Assembly (NCBI GenBank): GCA_900541185.1
Contig: UQIQ01000005.1
Location: forward strand, 1-54,303
Source of the DNA: an uncultured Collinsella sp.
GTDB lineage: Bacteria > Actinomycetota > Coriobacteriia > Coriobacteriales > Coriobacteriaceae
Direction: 5' to 3'
Length of the DNA: 54,303 nucleotides
This document shows, piece by piece, positions 54,001 to 54,303 of the stretch (its first letter is position 1; every line of letters starts with the position of its first letter). A model generated the notes under the pieces. It saw only the letters and a program-made list of their open reading frames with translations, ran no database searches and had not been told where the DNA came from. Position numbers and translations under genes: made by a program.

Positions 54001-54303
54001 TGCTGCTACTCCGCTGGTGAGTGTTCAGGGCGGCAAGACCCATGTGTACTTCACCGTTAACAGCGCGGATAGCAAGGATTACGTCAACTACTCTGCTGGT
54101 GGTGGCGTGTATCGCTATACGCTCGGCGATGCAGAGGCGACGCAGATTTATGATGCGGCTGGCCATTACCAGTACTGTGACTCTCCGGTCATTGCCGATG
54201 CATCTGGCAACCTGTACTACATCAATGATTCGGGCACGCTGTTCAAGCTCGGGGCCGTTGAGTCTTGGACGGTTGCCTTTAATTCCAACGGCGGGTCTGC
54301 TTG
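51065..54303 (+). CDS. Surface protein with four DUF4430 domains and a beta-propeller, partial
   Basis: Open from ATG 51065 to the window end, no stop. ATG 51065 follows GGAAGGGGG; in-frame ATGs at 51146 and 51152 (GGGGG ahead) are alternatives. A signal peptide (FLAFAMAFGTTPSQLWAEG) follows a basic N-region, then an Ala/Glu/Ser/Thr-rich linker. Four DUF4430 domains at about 51580-51940, 51950-52300, 52300-52640 and 52650-52990 show the family landmarks YWQLFING/YWKFYVNG/YWHLYING and GDTVTWFY-like ends. A PQQ-type beta-propeller (VIANGFVYIATENELIKID and repeats) runs to about 54250. The window ends in VAFNSNGGSA, the start of an InlB_B/Flg_new-type repeat. DUF4430 is related to the C-terminal domain of transcobalamin. 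Cobamide binding at the cell surface is inferred from this and the riboswitch. Confidence 0.85.
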   Translation, partial: MGELERNMRDDVGQPQGNAPSTDNGGQMGMVEDERERASLHRRGAIARGVAKRGLVAFLAFAMAFGTTPSQLWAEGAEGIAEAVAQAATPGEGAALAGGAAEQSGAEVSDSGSAPAASAVTTEAATGDEGSAMGESPATSEQSSTASTGQAGSAAATAVQTENPTETGDVAKKQVEVSFSIIGTDADGKAQTWVAPTQLKLDEGATAADAFIKLQEKTGFKADYDANTAYGFYLKSITSPSDGRTLAYDPTTYAFWQLFVDGVSSSVGASSVKLAPGQKIEFAYTAGSASPVVKDQLAANVTVIGRDAQGKTQTWVDNAQYVVTSGSSALDLTKVALEANDIDAVAAGSFILSLKYNGVELGTPQDYSTYWQLFINGKSSDYTADNVTIHAGDTVTWFYGGWGDKLPSDSVHASVQVLGKDKDGKQQVWASTGQTSLKAGSTAKDLLEQTGLTLDASEESWGWFLNGITSPFDSKSYGWDAATKSYWKFYVNGKFADVGAGAYELQEGDAVTFMYGADADALPGQVLGSVDVIGPDVNGNNTRWGSASNVSLPEGSTAQNLIETVLKAKGVTYNGSQSGEYWFLNSINSPFDHKPYAWDAATNKYWHLYINGEPSLLCANQITLKSGDKVTLAYTTDDSAMPDPDKIVVDPSATTPDWDAEWAGYGNSGNGSTVTDAKTPAQAAGLKWAFDWKAESGQQYANCSEPVIANGFVYIATENELIKIDSSTGKKVASAPLASKVSYTSRPIYTNGLIIVPLNGGAVQAITADKLICKWLTPGLTDLTQSSCTVVSDGEYVYVGTVDISYDENYNATYGNGSLKRIKIATGEVSWQNIDPAEGYYWTGAALTDKYTIVPTSAGTLKCIDKTTGDVVSTMELGAVANADCIADPSNGSTFYQMTHDGKLHVISLSAKGVLSAQKTVDLGLTNNLSAPAVSGDNLIVGGQTATGSALVLYNLKTGKITMVAAADGKALPAGLNGIAATPLVSVQGGKTHVYFTVNSADSKDYVNYSAGGGVYRYTLGDAEATQIYDAAGHYQYCDSPVIADASGNLYYINDSGTLFKLGAVESWTVAFNSNGGSA

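Overview
The window looks like chromosomal DNA from a Collinsella-type member of the Coriobacteriia (Actinomycetota). The reasons are the high GC, strong Shine-Dalgarno sites, FucO, Fhs and FchA proteins of the anaerobic fermenter type, a superoxide reductase, a possible LAxTG sorting signal and short intergenic palindromes. The genus call comes from protein character and style, not from a search. I saw no rRNA, tRNA, CRISPR array, transposase or prophage module.

Layout. 0.1-7.1 kb: CPBP membrane protease, YgiQ radical SAM protein (minus), YoaK/DUF1275 membrane protein, lactaldehyde reductase FucO and an M42 aminopeptidase. 7.2-11.3 kb: mnmA and cysK (minus), the divergent Fe-S-type Rrf2 regulator, a PF04020 membrane protein and a TrpR-like YerC gene preceded by a tiny Trp-containing ORF. 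11.5-18.2 kb: addB-addA, recombination helicase-nuclease. 18.4-20.2 kb: DUF3284 protein and an AT-richer MFS transporter that looks acquired. 20.4-34.5 kb: dnaE, SWIM/SNF2 helicase, superoxide reductase, a NAD synthetase homologue with degraded active sites, ruvC-ruvA-ruvB behind a LexA-type box, and fhs. 34.7-40.3 kb: envelope protein with cytoplasmic Thr motifs, CDF metal transporter, double zinc-ribbon protein, DUF1016 nuclease and a small PH-like protein. 40.4-44.7 kb: a Tat-exported, apparently sortase-anchored PI-PLC-like protein with a frameshift, then two tandem paralogous lipoproteins. 45.0-50.7 kb: fchA-folD, a hairpin-rich element with perfect 35-bp terminal inverted repeats, C69 dipeptidase, phasin-like protein and UbiB-family kinase. 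50.8-54.3 kb: a cobalamin riboswitch leading into a large surface protein with four DUF4430 (transcobalamin-like) domains and a beta-propeller; this gene runs off the window.

How the genes fit together. fhs, fchA and folD cover the tetrahydrofolate one-carbon steps. FolD has lost the residues needed for cyclohydrolase activity while the adjacent fchA supplies a cyclohydrolase-type protein, so the two enzymes appear to have split a job usually done by one. addAB, ruvCAB, dnaE and the SNF2 protein form a replication and repair set. The cysK/Rrf2 pair looks like a local sulfur or Fe-S sensing circuit.

Most notable: the riboswitch-linked DUF4430 surface protein (candidate cobamide capture system), the degenerate NadE paralogue, and the FolD/FchA division of labour.
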